Assembly: GCA_945957605.1 (NCBI GenBank)
Contig: CAMFLR010000009.1
Location: forward strand, 1-64,000
Length of the DNA: 64,000 nucleotides
DNA from: an uncultured Isosphaeraceae bacterium
GTDB taxonomy: Bacteria > Planctomycetota > Planctomycetia > Isosphaerales > Isosphaeraceae
Reading direction: 5' to 3'
The notes below the pieces were generated by a model. It was not told the DNA's origin, did not search any database, and saw only the letters and a program-made list of their open reading frames with translations. The position numbers and the translations under genes are program-made. Of this stretch, positions 7,953-17,474 are shown piece after piece (position 1 is the stretch's first letter; each line of letters starts with the position of its first letter).

Positions 7953-8047
7953 AAATGATAGAGATGAAATCGATTGTAGTGTATCTTCGCGTGACAAGCT
8001 GACTGCAACCAGGGATAGAGCATCCTATCAAAAGGGAGTTGAGGATC

Positions 8048-11000
8048 ATGGTTCGTAAATATCGACGGGCGATTCACCAAACCAAGATCCTCGAACTTCT
8101 CGAAGACCGGCAACTACTCAGTGCCGACGTCTCGCAGGGCGTGCTCCTCTCCGCGCTCGCGCAAATGCCGCTAAGCTTCCAGCCCAGCCACTCCGCCACG
8201 AACGAAATTCAGTACTTGGCCAACACCGGCGAATACTCGGTCGCCCTCGACTCGACAGGAGCCACGCTCCAGATGTCGGGTAGCAATTCAGCGGTCCGGC
8301 TTTCGCTGATTGGTTCGGCATCATCGGCCGTGGCGACGGGCGAAGACCCACTCGCAGGCACCACCAATCAATTCATCGGCAACAATCCTTCGGACTGGTC
8401 GACCGCCGCCTCGAGTTATTCGCGAGTCACATATTCGAACGTCTATTCTGGCATCGATCTGACTTATTACGGCAATCAGGGACACCTCGAATACGACTTT
8501 ACCGTTGCCCCAGGCGCATCACCCAGCGCGATTCACCTGAACGTAAGCGGAGGTTCCGCGAGTCTCGATGCCTCTGGTAATCTGGTCATTCACACCAGCG
8601 CCGGCGATCTCGTCGAACAGGCACCCACGCTTTATCAGGATGTGGCGGGAGCGCGTGTGCCGGTCGCTGGGCACTATACGCTCGGAGCTAACGGCGACGT
8701 TGGTTTCAGCGTCGGCACCTACGACACAACGAAGCCGCTGGTCATCGATCCGGTGCTGGCATTTTCGAGTGCTTCCAAGCTGGCCAATGGTTCTGCTTTC
8801 TCTTCTTACAACGTGGCCGTCGACGCCGGACACAATCTCTATGTCGTTGGCACTGTAGGCTCGGGACAAGGACAGTCGAGAGAGATCGTGCTGGCGAAGT
8901 TTGATCCCAATGGCAAGCTGATTTACTCCACAACGTTCGGCGGAACGGCAGACAACGTCGGCCTGGGCATTGCAGTGGATGCGGCCGGTGATGCGTATGT
9001 GACCGGATACACCAGCGCGGCCGACTTCCCAACAACGGCCGGTGCCTATCAACCCACGCGTACCGGAACAAGTGGCGACGGTTACCACGCATTCGTGACA
9101 AAATTCGACCCCACCGGGTCGACAATGCTCTACTCGACCTATCTCACTGGCACAACCTCATCAAATAGTGCGACCGGAATTGCGGTCGACCAATATGGGC
9201 ATGTGTTCGTTGCGGGCTACATGGAATCGGCCGGGTTTCCAACCACTCCCGGAGCCTACCGAACGACTCCCGCCAGCTCCTTCGTGGCCGAATTGAGCAC
9301 AGATGGTTCGAGTCTGATCTACTCGACCTACCTCGGAACGGACTCGTTCCAGGATTTTGCGTACGACCTGGCGCTCGATTCAAATGGTGCTGTCTACGTC
9401 GTCGGACAGACTTCGTCCAGTGATTATCCAACAACAACAGGCGCGGCGAACCCGACCTATGACCATAGTTCCCTCGAAGGATTCGTCACAAAGCTGAACC
9501 CGACGGGCACGGGTATCGAGTACTCAACGTTTATCAATAACGCATATCCCAATTCAATTGCGGTTGATTCTTCGGGTTCTGCCTATGTGACAGGCAACGC
9601 GCCCCCAACCTTCGCAACCACGTCGGGAGCTTTTCAAAGAACCGGCTCCGCGTCCGATGTGATTCCCTTCATCCTGAAACTGAATCCGACCGGAACAGCC
9701 TTCGGCTACGCCACATTCCTCGGTAATTCCGCCTCCGCCGGTCAGATCGCGGTCGATCCCAATGGAGCTGCGGTAGTTGTCGGTGGTACATCTTCCCCCA
9801 ATTTTCCAACCACGCCCGACGTTCCCCAAAGTACCCTGATCAGCGCGACGAACGTCTTTGTCACCAAACTGAATCCAACCGGCACAGGTCTCATCTTTTC
9901 GACCTATCTCGGTGGACAATCCACCGATGTCGGATCTGGTGTTGCCGTTGATGAGCAGGGCAATGTTTATGTCGCGGCGCTTTCATCCGTCGCCAAGATC
10001 CTGGTGCTCGACGCATCGGTAACGACGATTACTGCCAAACCCAATCCCGCGGGGATCGGTCAAGCGATTACTCTCACAGCGAACGTTCAAGGAAGTGGCA
10101 CTCAAAAACCAACAGGTACGGTGACATTCTTCGACGGACTAACGGCGATCGGAACCGCCCAGCTCGACGCCACCGGCAAAGCCACATTCACGATCTCGAC
10201 TCTCACCCTTGGCGCACACAACATCACCGCAAGCTACAGCGGCGATAGCAACGTCTCCGCAGGTGCAACAATCTCGTCCACACTCGTCACAGTGGCTCAA
10301 GCCACGACAACGACAACTCTGACCACATCGTCACCAACAAATTCCTCGGTCTTCGGTCAAGCCATCGCTTTCACGGCAAACGTCAAACAATCTGATTCCA
10401 AACTACCAACGGGAACGGTGACGTTCTTCGACGGCTCAACGTCGATCGGTTCAAGTGGGCTCGACGCCAACGGTAACGCCGTACTCACAATCTCAACCCT
10501 CAGCGCCGGCACGCACAACATCACGGCGACCTATGGCGGCAATGGAAACGTCGTCTCCAGCACAACGGCATCGCCCACCGTCGTGACGGTCGCTCCCGCC
10601 ACAACGACGACAACTCTCACAACTTCGCCCGCGACCGTGGCGCCGTTCACGCCCGTCGCACTCACGGCCGTTGTGGCGGCATCATCCGGACTGGCGGCAA
10701 CCGGCTCAGTCGCCTTCTATTTGAATGGCACAGTCATCGGCCAGGTCGGCCTCACGAACGGCTCCGCGACGTTGAATCTCCCCAACCTTGCCATCGGTGC
10801 GAACGCCGTGATGGCGATTTACCAGGGCGATGCAAACGACTCGGCGAGTTCGTCGTCGGTAGCGACGGTGCAAGTCGGTAATAAGACCGAGCAATTCATC
10901 AACGCCGTCTACCTTCAGCTTCTCAATCAAACGGTCGACGCTGCCTCGCTCGGGGTCTGGGAAGGCTTGCTCAACAAGGGAACTTCCCCCACGAAGTTCG

Positions 11001-11512
11001 TAACCGCGATCGCGAAGATGCCTCAGGCGCGAATCGTGGCGATCCAGAATGCTTACGCCCAATACCTTGGCACGTCGCCGACCCCCGACCAAATCACCGC
11101 TGCCTTGAAGCTGAAAGCGTTCTCATCCTCCGCCGTGGCAGCCCAGATCCTGGGGTCGCCAACCTACTATCAAAAAGCAGGCGCAACGGCCGCAGGCTTC
11201 TTCTCCGCGCTCAGCCGAGACGTCCTTCACGGTGCCCCCGTGCCTGCGAGCATCGTCAAATCAGCAACCCGCTCAATCGCGAGCCAGACATCACGAACCA
11301 AGGCTGTTCAATCCTTGCAACGTACGACTCCCGCCCGAGTCGCGGCGATCAACGACGTCTATGTTAAAATCCTCGGTCGCGCTGCCTCAGCGGCTGAGGT
11401 CAAGAAGTTCCTCAAGCAGTTCAATAAGGGTGCAACGACCGACACGCTTGTAACCACGCTGCTCTCAACACCGGAATATATTTCCAGATTTCCTGGCAAT
11501 GGCGCGAAATGA
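8048..11512 (+). CDS. SBBP beta-propeller / Ig-like / DUF4214 surface protein (copy 1)
   Basis: 1154 residues. The N-terminus MVRKYRRAIH leads to L-L-E-D-R-Q-L-L (residues ~17-24), the planctomycete leader motif. Residues ~45-245 resemble the beta-sandwich domain that precedes SBBP repeats. Residues ~255-655 carry SBBP repeats (GIAVDAAGDAYVTGYTSAAD and STYL patterns), predicted to form a beta-propeller. Residues ~658-945 hold three group-3 Ig-like domains (GTVTFFDG). Residues ~948-1154 contain DUF4214-like units (YLQLLNQTVDAASLGVWE; ILGRAASAAEVKKFLKQ). The ATG at 8048 has GGGAG 9 bases upstream; an in-frame TTG at 8039 is less likely. Probably a secreted adhesin or binding protein; ligand unknown. 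The next gene is its paralogue. Confidence 0.85.
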   Translation: MVRKYRRAIHQTKILELLEDRQLLSADVSQGVLLSALAQMPLSFQPSHSATNEIQYLANTGEYSVALDSTGATLQMSGSNSAVRLSLIGSASSAVATGEDPLAGTTNQFIGNNPSDWSTAASSYSRVTYSNVYSGIDLTYYGNQGHLEYDFTVAPGASPSAIHLNVSGGSASLDASGNLVIHTSAGDLVEQAPTLYQDVAGARVPVAGHYTLGANGDVGFSVGTYDTTKPLVIDPVLAFSSASKLANGSAFSSYNVAVDAGHNLYVVGTVGSGQGQSREIVLAKFDPNGKLIYSTTFGGTADNVGLGIAVDAAGDAYVTGYTSAADFPTTAGAYQPTRTGTSGDGYHAFVTKFDPTGSTMLYSTYLTGTTSSNSATGIAVDQYGHVFVAGYMESAGFPTTPGAYRTTPASSFVAELSTDGSSLIYSTYLGTDSFQDFAYDLALDSNGAVYVVGQTSSSDYPTTTGAANPTYDHSSLEGFVTKLNPTGTGIEYSTFINNAYPNSIAVDSSGSAYVTGNAPPTFATTSGAFQRTGSASDVIPFILKLNPTGTAFGYATFLGNSASAGQIAVDPNGAAVVVGGTSSPNFPTTPDVPQSTLISATNVFVTKLNPTGTGLIFSTYLGGQSTDVGSGVAVDEQGNVYVAALSSVAKILVLDASVTTITAKPNPAGIGQAITLTANVQGSGTQKPTGTVTFFDGLTAIGTAQLDATGKATFTISTLTLGAHNITASYSGDSNVSAGATISSTLVTVAQATTTTTLTTSSPTNSSVFGQAIAFTANVKQSDSKLPTGTVTFFDGSTSIGSSGLDANGNAVLTISTLSAGTHNITATYGGNGNVVSSTTASPTVVTVAPATTTTTLTTSPATVAPFTPVALTAVVAASSGLAATGSVAFYLNGTVIGQVGLTNGSATLNLPNLAIGANAVMAIYQGDANDSASSSSVATVQVGNKTEQFINAVYLQLLNQTVDAASLGVWEGLLNKGTSPTKFVTAIAKMPQARIVAIQNAYAQYLGTSPTPDQITAALKLKAFSSSAVAAQILGSPTYYQKAGATAAGFFSALSRDVLHGAPVPASIVKSATRSIASQTSRTKAVQSLQRTTPARVAAINDVYVKILGRAASAAEVKKFLKQFNKGATTDTLVTTLLSTPEYISRFPGNGAK

Positions 11513-12007
11513 GGCCACTCCAAGTGATCTCTCTTTGCTCGTTCTCACGACTTTTCGTGGGAACGAGGCTTGCATTGCTTCGGTTCAAAGGATGCAAGGG
11601 ACCGGTCTAGATAGCTCTCAACGCAAAGCGCCGCGTGAATTCCTCGCCGGAATCGAAGATTGGCGTGCCCCCGATCGAGCAAGATCAGCGTGCATTCAAA
11701 GGATTTGCTTCTCATTCTTGGCTAAACCCGGCCAGAATCGGGGGTCAGATCGAATTGCGGGGCAAGCATAACTAGACATCCGTCAGAGATCCAAGTTGAA
11801 ATCCGCCGATCCCATCGGTGCTCGTTAGTGTAACGAGTTTACCAGCTACTTTCGAGACGCCCACCCATATTAATTTGTAGATAAAACATCGTGTTGGCAT
11901 GCTTTCGTATGGTAAACTGAAGTCGCCTTTGCGGTTCTGTTCATCTGGGCGCTGTAGACCGCAGGCCGTTCGTGCGAATTTAAGTGAAAAAGTTGGAGTC
12001 GACGATC
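11513..12007. other. 495-base spacer between the paralogous surface-protein genes
   Basis: No coding potential recognised. It opens with the two-hairpin element at 11538-11598. The rest shows no repeat or gene remnant I can support. GGAG at 11995-11998 is the ribosome site for the gene at 12008; the spacing to its ATG matches that of copy 1. Confidence 0.5.
11538..11598 (+). terminator. Two-hairpin element after copy 1
   Basis: Hairpin one has 12-base arms (11538-11549 and 11556-11567) around loop ACTTTT, with a single G-T pair. Hairpin two has arms CTTGCAT (11569-11575) and ATGCAAG (11592-11598). It starts 26 bases after the stop at 11512. It may terminate transcription. The order of two adjacent hairpins, and a first stem built on CGTTCYCACG, recall the dispersed repeats at 26784 and 46107. 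Confidence 0.55.
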
Positions 12008-15000
12008 ATGGTTCGTAAATATCGACGAGCGACTTTCCAAACTGCAATCCTTGAGCGTCTCGAAGACCGACAGCTTCTTAACGGCGACATATCCCAAAGC
12101 GTACGACTCTCTGAATTCGCACAGTTGCCGCTAAGTTTCCAACCCAGCCGTTCCGAACAGACTCCGAACGAAGTTCAGTATTTAGCGAACACGGCCGACT
12201 ATTCCGTCGCGCTCGATTCCACCGGCGCTACGCTGCGAATGTCAGGCAACGATTCGCCGATACGTCTCTCACTGATTAGTTCGTCGCCGTCAGCTGTGGC
12301 CACAGGTGAAGATCCGCTCGCAGGTACGACCAATCAATTCATCAGTAACAAGCCATCCGCGTGGACAACCGGAGCTACGAGTTATTCACACGTTCGATAT
12401 GCGAATGTCTATCCTGGTATCGACCTGACCTACTACGGCAATCAAGGCCGCCTCGAATACGACTTCATTGTGGCCCCCGGCGCATCGCCTAGCTCGATTC
12501 ACATGGGTGTGAGCGGAGCGGGAACGCCAAGCCTCGACGCGTCTGGCAATCTCGTCATTCACACCGGTACCGGCGACCTTATCGAACAGGCACCAACGCT
12601 CTATCAAGATGTGGCCGGAGCACACGTGCCGGTCGCTGGGCGCTATACGATCAATGCCAACGGCGAGGTTGGCTTCAGCGTAGGTGCCTATGACACAACG
12701 CGTCCGCTCGTCATTGACCCGGTGCTGGGGTATTCGATTGATCCCAAACAGGCAGACGGTTCTGGATTTGTACCGTATACCAATGCCCTTGATTCCGCGG
12801 GCAATCTTTATGTCGTTGGCGCCGATTCGTCTCTACAAGGTGCGAGAAAGATTGTCGTCGCGAAATATGACCCGACCGGCAAATTGCTCTACTCCACAAT
12901 GTTCGGCGGGACGGGAGATAATATTGGTCTAGGTATCGCAATAGACACGGTCGGCGATGCGTATGTTACGGGATACTCTGACGCGGCCGACTTCCCAACA
13001 ACTGAAGGTGCCTTCCAGCGAACGGTTACCTTCAACAGCTTTGGCGGCGACCGTTGGCACGCGTTCGTGACGAAGCTCGATCTCACGGGATCGACGATGC
13101 TCTATTCGACATATCTCGCAGGTGACAGTACGTTGAATTACGCGACAGGTATCGCGGTTAATTCTGCTGGAAACGCAATGGTCGTGGGTTACACGGGATC
13201 GCCGGGGTTTCCCACGACTGCTGGAGCTTATCGAACTGATCCGGCAAGTGCATTTGTGACCGAATTGAATGCAGACGGCACGGGCCTGATCTATTCGACA
13301 TACTTCGGTACAGGTTCATTCCAGGACTTTGCGAATGGTATCGCTCTCGGTCCCGATGGCGCTGTCTACATTACTGGACAGACCGCATCGCGGGATTTTC
13401 CGATTACATCGGGCGCAGCAAATTCCACCTATGGCGGTAATTATGTCGAAGGATTTGTCACGAAGCTAAACCCCACGGCGACAGACATTGAGTATTCGAC
13501 TTTTATTAATAATGTAAATGTGAACGCAATTGTAGTTGATGCTTCAGGTTCCGCCTATGTCACGGGAGGCGCATCCCCATCCTTTGTAACCACACCTGGA
13601 GCATTTCAAGCCACCGTTTCCGGAATCTATGCTGTTCCGTTTGTCGCGAAGCTCAACTCGAACGGCACAATGTTCGACTATGCAACGTTCCTGGGTGATT
13701 CGGGTTCCGGCGGTCGAATTGCGGTCGATTCTTCTGGCTCTGCTGTGGTCGTTGGCTATACCGACTCGACCGATTTCCCAACAACGCCGGACGTTCCTCA
13801 GCCTACCCTCGGCGGCGGAAACGACGGCTTCGTGACAGAATTGAATGGATCCGGTAGTGGTCTTGTGTTCTCGACGTACTTCGGAGGAAAAAGTGACGAT
13901 ACCATTTCCGGCGTTGCTGTGGATCGGTTCGACAACGTTTACGTGGTCGGTACTTCATCCATCGCCAAGATCCTTGTGCTCGATCCATCCGTAACAACGC
14001 TCACAGTCTCGCCCAACCCTGCAGAATATGGTCAGGCGATCACATTCAAAGCCAACGTCAAAGGAAGCGGAACCGAAATTCCGACTGGTACCGTAACGTT
14101 CTTCGACGGAACGGCGACCCTCGGTAAAGCCTCGCTCGATGCAAACGGCAACGCCACATTGACAGTCCCCTACCTCGCCGTTCTCACGTACAACATCAGC
14201 GCGACCTACAACGGTGGCGGTAATATCGCCCCCAGTACAACGGCAGCGCCCACGACCCTTGACGTTGCTCTAGCATCGACAACGACGAGCTTCACAGTAT
14301 CGACGTTGACCAATCCTCCGACGTTTAACCAAGTCATCACTTTCACAGCCAAGGTTCAAGCGAACGGATCCCAAATTCCCTCGGGCGTGGTAACGTTCTA
14401 CGACGGAAATTCACCTATTGGTTCGGTCCCACTCGACGCCAGTGGCGTTGCCGTATTTACGATCTCGAATCTCGGCGCGGGTACGCACACCATCATCCCC
14501 GTTTACGGGACTTCTCATGATTTCGCCTCCAGTACAGCGGCATCACCCGCGGTCATCACAATTGCTCGAGCCACCACAACGACGAGCCTCATCACATACG
14601 ACTCAGCCCTGACGCCAAACGCGCCACTCGCGTTAGTGGCGAATGTAACGGCGTCGTCAGGACTACCGCCAATGGGTTCGGTCACCTTTTATGTGAATGG
14701 CATCGTCCTCGGCCAGGCCGATCTTACAAACGGCACGGCCCTGCTCTTCTCGGACAGCCTTCCCATCGGCGTTGATGTATTGACGACGGTTTATCACGGC
14801 GATGCAAACAATACCGGGAGCTCGTCACCTGCGACAACGGTGCGAGTCGGTAATGCGGTCGAGCAGTTCCTCAATGGCGTCTATCTGCAACTTCTCAATC
14901 GACCGATCGACGCGGCCTCGCTTGGGATTTGGGAAAGCGCGCTCAGCAAGGGAACGTCTCCCGCGAAGTTCGTGAACACCATCGCGGCAATGCCTCAGGC

Positions 15001-15472
15001 GCGAATCGTGGCGATCCAGAATGCTTACCTCCGCGACCTGGGCGTGTTGCCGACTCCCGGGCAAATCACCGCGGCCTTGAAGCTGAAACCGTTCTCATCA
15101 TCAGTCGTCGCAGCGCAGATCCTGAGCTCACCGGCCTACTATCAAAAGGTAGGCGGAACGTCAGTGAGCTTCCTCTCAGGACTCAGCCGAGACGTCCTTG
15201 CCGGCGCCCCGCTGCCCGCGAGCTTCGTGAAATCAGCAACCCGCTCGCTCGCGGGCCACACGTCACATACCAAGATTGTGCAGACGTTGCTTCGCACGAC
15301 TCAAGCGAGAGTCGCTGGGATCATCAGCACATATCTTGAAATTCTCGATCGTCCTGCCACCGCGGCGGAAGCCAAGAAGTTCTTGAAGCAGATGAATCGA
15401 GGTGCGACCACCGACACGCTCACGGCGACGCTTCTCGCCTCGCCGGAGTATATGTCCAGGTTCGCCAAATAA
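12008..15472 (+). CDS. SBBP beta-propeller / Ig-like / DUF4214 surface protein (copy 2)
   Basis: 1154 residues, exactly the length of the gene at 8048 despite small compensating insertions and deletions, and alike in every region: MVRKYRRATF and L-E-D-R-Q-L-L leader, pre-SBBP beta-sandwich, SBBP repeats (DNIGLGIAIDTVGDAYVTGY), Ig-like domains (GTVTFFDG, GVVTFYDG, GSVTFYVN), and DUF4214-like C-terminus (YLQLLNRPIDAASLGIWE). The ATG at 12008 has GGAG 9 bases upstream; a GTG at 11984 is in frame but less likely. It differs most in the Ig loops and in the residues right after the leader. It arose by tandem duplication. The role is unknown; extracellular binding or adhesion is the usual guess. Confidence 0.85.
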   Translation: MVRKYRRATFQTAILERLEDRQLLNGDISQSVRLSEFAQLPLSFQPSRSEQTPNEVQYLANTADYSVALDSTGATLRMSGNDSPIRLSLISSSPSAVATGEDPLAGTTNQFISNKPSAWTTGATSYSHVRYANVYPGIDLTYYGNQGRLEYDFIVAPGASPSSIHMGVSGAGTPSLDASGNLVIHTGTGDLIEQAPTLYQDVAGAHVPVAGRYTINANGEVGFSVGAYDTTRPLVIDPVLGYSIDPKQADGSGFVPYTNALDSAGNLYVVGADSSLQGARKIVVAKYDPTGKLLYSTMFGGTGDNIGLGIAIDTVGDAYVTGYSDAADFPTTEGAFQRTVTFNSFGGDRWHAFVTKLDLTGSTMLYSTYLAGDSTLNYATGIAVNSAGNAMVVGYTGSPGFPTTAGAYRTDPASAFVTELNADGTGLIYSTYFGTGSFQDFANGIALGPDGAVYITGQTASRDFPITSGAANSTYGGNYVEGFVTKLNPTATDIEYSTFINNVNVNAIVVDASGSAYVTGGASPSFVTTPGAFQATVSGIYAVPFVAKLNSNGTMFDYATFLGDSGSGGRIAVDSSGSAVVVGYTDSTDFPTTPDVPQPTLGGGNDGFVTELNGSGSGLVFSTYFGGKSDDTISGVAVDRFDNVYVVGTSSIAKILVLDPSVTTLTVSPNPAEYGQAITFKANVKGSGTEIPTGTVTFFDGTATLGKASLDANGNATLTVPYLAVLTYNISATYNGGGNIAPSTTAAPTTLDVALASTTTSFTVSTLTNPPTFNQVITFTAKVQANGSQIPSGVVTFYDGNSPIGSVPLDASGVAVFTISNLGAGTHTIIPVYGTSHDFASSTAASPAVITIARATTTTSLITYDSALTPNAPLALVANVTASSGLPPMGSVTFYVNGIVLGQADLTNGTALLFSDSLPIGVDVLTTVYHGDANNTGSSSPATTVRVGNAVEQFLNGVYLQLLNRPIDAASLGIWESALSKGTSPAKFVNTIAAMPQARIVAIQNAYLRDLGVLPTPGQITAALKLKPFSSSVVAAQILSSPAYYQKVGGTSVSFLSGLSRDVLAGAPLPASFVKSATRSLAGHTSHTKIVQTLLRTTQARVAGIISTYLEILDRPATAAEAKKFLKQMNRGATTDTLTATLLASPEYMSRFAK

Positions 15473-15512
15473 CTTGAAGTGATGCCCGTTAACCGTCTCC
15501 TCTCGATGAAAT

Positions 15513-15575
15513 GCCCCACGATCTGGTAAGGTGAATCACTTGCCAGGCCGCAAAAATGCGTGGCGTGGGGCTTTT
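15513..15575 (+). terminator. Three-way-junction RNA-like structure with T-run
   Basis: Outer arms GCCCCACG (15513-15520) and CGTGGGGC (15564-15571) are followed by TTTT. Between them lie two more hairpins: CTGG...CCAG enclosing AAG...CTT around loop AAT, and GCCGC...GCGTGGC around an A-rich loop. It sits 40 bases after the copy 2 stop and 30 bases before uup. It could be the terminator for the surface-protein gene, a structured leader of uup, or both. Confidence 0.6.
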
Positions 15576-15605
15576 CCACGAGTTTGATTCGGATGAGGGC
15601 GGTTC

Positions 15606-17390
15606 ATGGCATTGCTCAGTTTGCGCGAGGTCAGTCTCGCCTACGGTGGACCAAAACTGTTCGATGGAATCAGTCTGCAAATCGAACGTGGCGACCGGCT
15701 CTGCGTTGTCGGCCGTAATGGTGAAGGAAAAAGTACGCTTCTTCGGCTAATCAACGGCGAAATGGAGCCCGATGAAGGCGAGGTCATTCGCCAGCAAGGG
15801 CTCCGCATCACCCGTCTGCCGCAGGAAGTGCCCATCGGTCACGACATGACGGTCAGCACCGAAGTTTCGCTAGGATTGCGGGAAGGCGACGGTTACGGCG
15901 ATTCAACCGACCACCGCGTCAGCGCGATTCTCTCGCGCGTTGGGCTCGATGGCGATCAGCGGTTCGACTCTCTCTCGTCCGGCATGAAGCGCCGAACGCT
16001 CCTGGCCCAGGCGCTCGTTTCCGAACCCGACATCCTCCTGCTCGACGAGCCGACGAACCACCTCGACATCGAGTCAATCAAGTGGCTCGAAGATTTCCTC
16101 CTGCGCTACGACGGCACGCTCGTCTTCATCACGCACGACCGCGTTTTCCTCGAACGCCTTGCAACGCGCATCGCTGAGATCGACCGCGGCCGGCTTCGCG
16201 ACTGGTCGTGCGACTACCAGACCTTCCTCAAGCGCCGCGATGAACTGCTCGCCGCCGAGGAAAAGCAGGCCGCGCTTTTCGATAAGCGCCTGGCGCAGGA
16301 AGAAGTTTGGATTCGCAAAGGGATTGAAGCCAGGCGCACGCGCAACGAAGGACGCGTTCGCGCGCTCAAGGCGATGCGCGTTACGCGCCAGGAACGTCGC
16401 GACAAACAAGGTGCGGCGAAGATCCAGGTCCAGGAAGCCGAACGCTCAGGCGCGCTTGTCGTCGAGGCGAAGAATGTCAGCTTCGGTTACGAGAATCGCA
16501 CGATCATTCACAACTTAACCACGACGATCATGCGTGGCGACAAGGTCGGCATCATTGGCCCCAACGGCGCCGGGAAATCCACCCTGCTCCGCTTGCTGCT
16601 CGACCAGCTCGCTCCCCAGACAGGAACCATTCGTCAGGGAACGAATCTCGAAGTCGCGTATTTCGACCAACTCAAGGCCGGGCTCGACGACGAAAAAACC
16701 GTCCAGCAAAACGTCAGCGATTACGAAATGATCACGGTAAACGGTCTCGGCCGCCACGTGATCGGCTACTTGCAAGACTTCCTCTTCCCGCCCGAGCGAT
16801 CGCGTAGTCTCGTGCGATTCCTCTCAGGCGGCGAGCGCAGCCGATTGCTGCTTGCGAAGCTGTTCACGAAGCCATCGAACGTGCTGGTGCTCGACGAGCC
16901 GACGAACGACCTCGATGTCGAAACGCTCGAGCTGCTCGAAAACTTGCTCGTCGACTATCAGGGAACCGTGCTGCTCGTCAGCCACGACCGCGCATTCTTG
17001 AACGACGTTGCGACCAACGTGCTGGTCATCAATCCCGACGGCAACGTCAAGGAATACGACGGTGGCTACGACGATTATGTTCGACAAGCAGGAGCCGAGC
17101 TGGCAAACATCGCCGTGAAGGAAGCTTCTGCGCCTCCTCCCAAAACTCAGACTCCCGACAAACCTCGCAAGCTTTCCTACAAGGAACAGCGCGAGCTTGA
17201 AGCACTGCCGGCTCGAATCGAGCAGCTCGAAACCTCACTTCGCGAACTACACGAAGCAATGGCCGACCCTTCGTTCTACAAGCTCGATCGTGCAGTGATC
17301 GCCGAGAAAACCACGCAGCTCGAAGCGTGGGAAGCGGAACTCGCCACCAGTTACGCGCGCTGGGAATCGCTGGAATCCCTCGCGAACTAA
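15606..17390 (+). CDS. uup: ABC-F ATPase, Uup type
   Basis: 594 residues with two ATP-binding cassettes and no membrane domain, the ABC-F layout. Cassette 1: Walker A GRNGEGKST (36-44), signature LSSGMKRR, Walker B ILLLDEPTNHLD. Cassette 2: GPNGAGKST (~317-325), signature LSGGERSR, VLVLDEPTNDLD. The C-terminal ~80 residues (YKEQRELEALPARIEQLE...) form the coiled-coil DNA/RNA-binding tail that marks Uup among ABC-F members. These proteins act on ribosomes, and Uup also affects precise excision of transposons and ribosome assembly. ATG at 15606, with GAGGG 6 bases upstream. The assignment as Uup rather than another ABC-F rests on the tail. Confidence 0.88.
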   Translation: MALLSLREVSLAYGGPKLFDGISLQIERGDRLCVVGRNGEGKSTLLRLINGEMEPDEGEVIRQQGLRITRLPQEVPIGHDMTVSTEVSLGLREGDGYGDSTDHRVSAILSRVGLDGDQRFDSLSSGMKRRTLLAQALVSEPDILLLDEPTNHLDIESIKWLEDFLLRYDGTLVFITHDRVFLERLATRIAEIDRGRLRDWSCDYQTFLKRRDELLAAEEKQAALFDKRLAQEEVWIRKGIEARRTRNEGRVRALKAMRVTRQERRDKQGAAKIQVQEAERSGALVVEAKNVSFGYENRTIIHNLTTTIMRGDKVGIIGPNGAGKSTLLRLLLDQLAPQTGTIRQGTNLEVAYFDQLKAGLDDEKTVQQNVSDYEMITVNGLGRHVIGYLQDFLFPPERSRSLVRFLSGGERSRLLLAKLFTKPSNVLVLDEPTNDLDVETLELLENLLVDYQGTVLLVSHDRAFLNDVATNVLVINPDGNVKEYDGGYDDYVRQAGAELANIAVKEASAPPPKTQTPDKPRKLSYKEQRELEALPARIEQLETSLRELHEAMADPSFYKLDRAVIAEKTTQLEAWEAELATSYARWESLESLAN

Positions 17391-17421
17391 CGGGCGGAAG
17401 CCAAACATCAAAACAGACGGA

Positions 17422-17465
17422 CAGCCGGACCCCCTTGCGAAGGTACCGGCTGCCGCCTTGGGGGT
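17422..17465. terminator. Bidirectional hairpin between uup and the pseudopilin gene
   Basis: Arms CAGCCGG (17422-17428) and CCGGCTG (17446-17452). An overlapping alternative pairs ACCCCC (17429-17434) with GGGGGT (to ~17465). It occupies the 84-base gap between two convergent stops, so a shared terminator is likely. Confidence 0.55.
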
Positions 17466-17474
17466 TGCTCCCGA

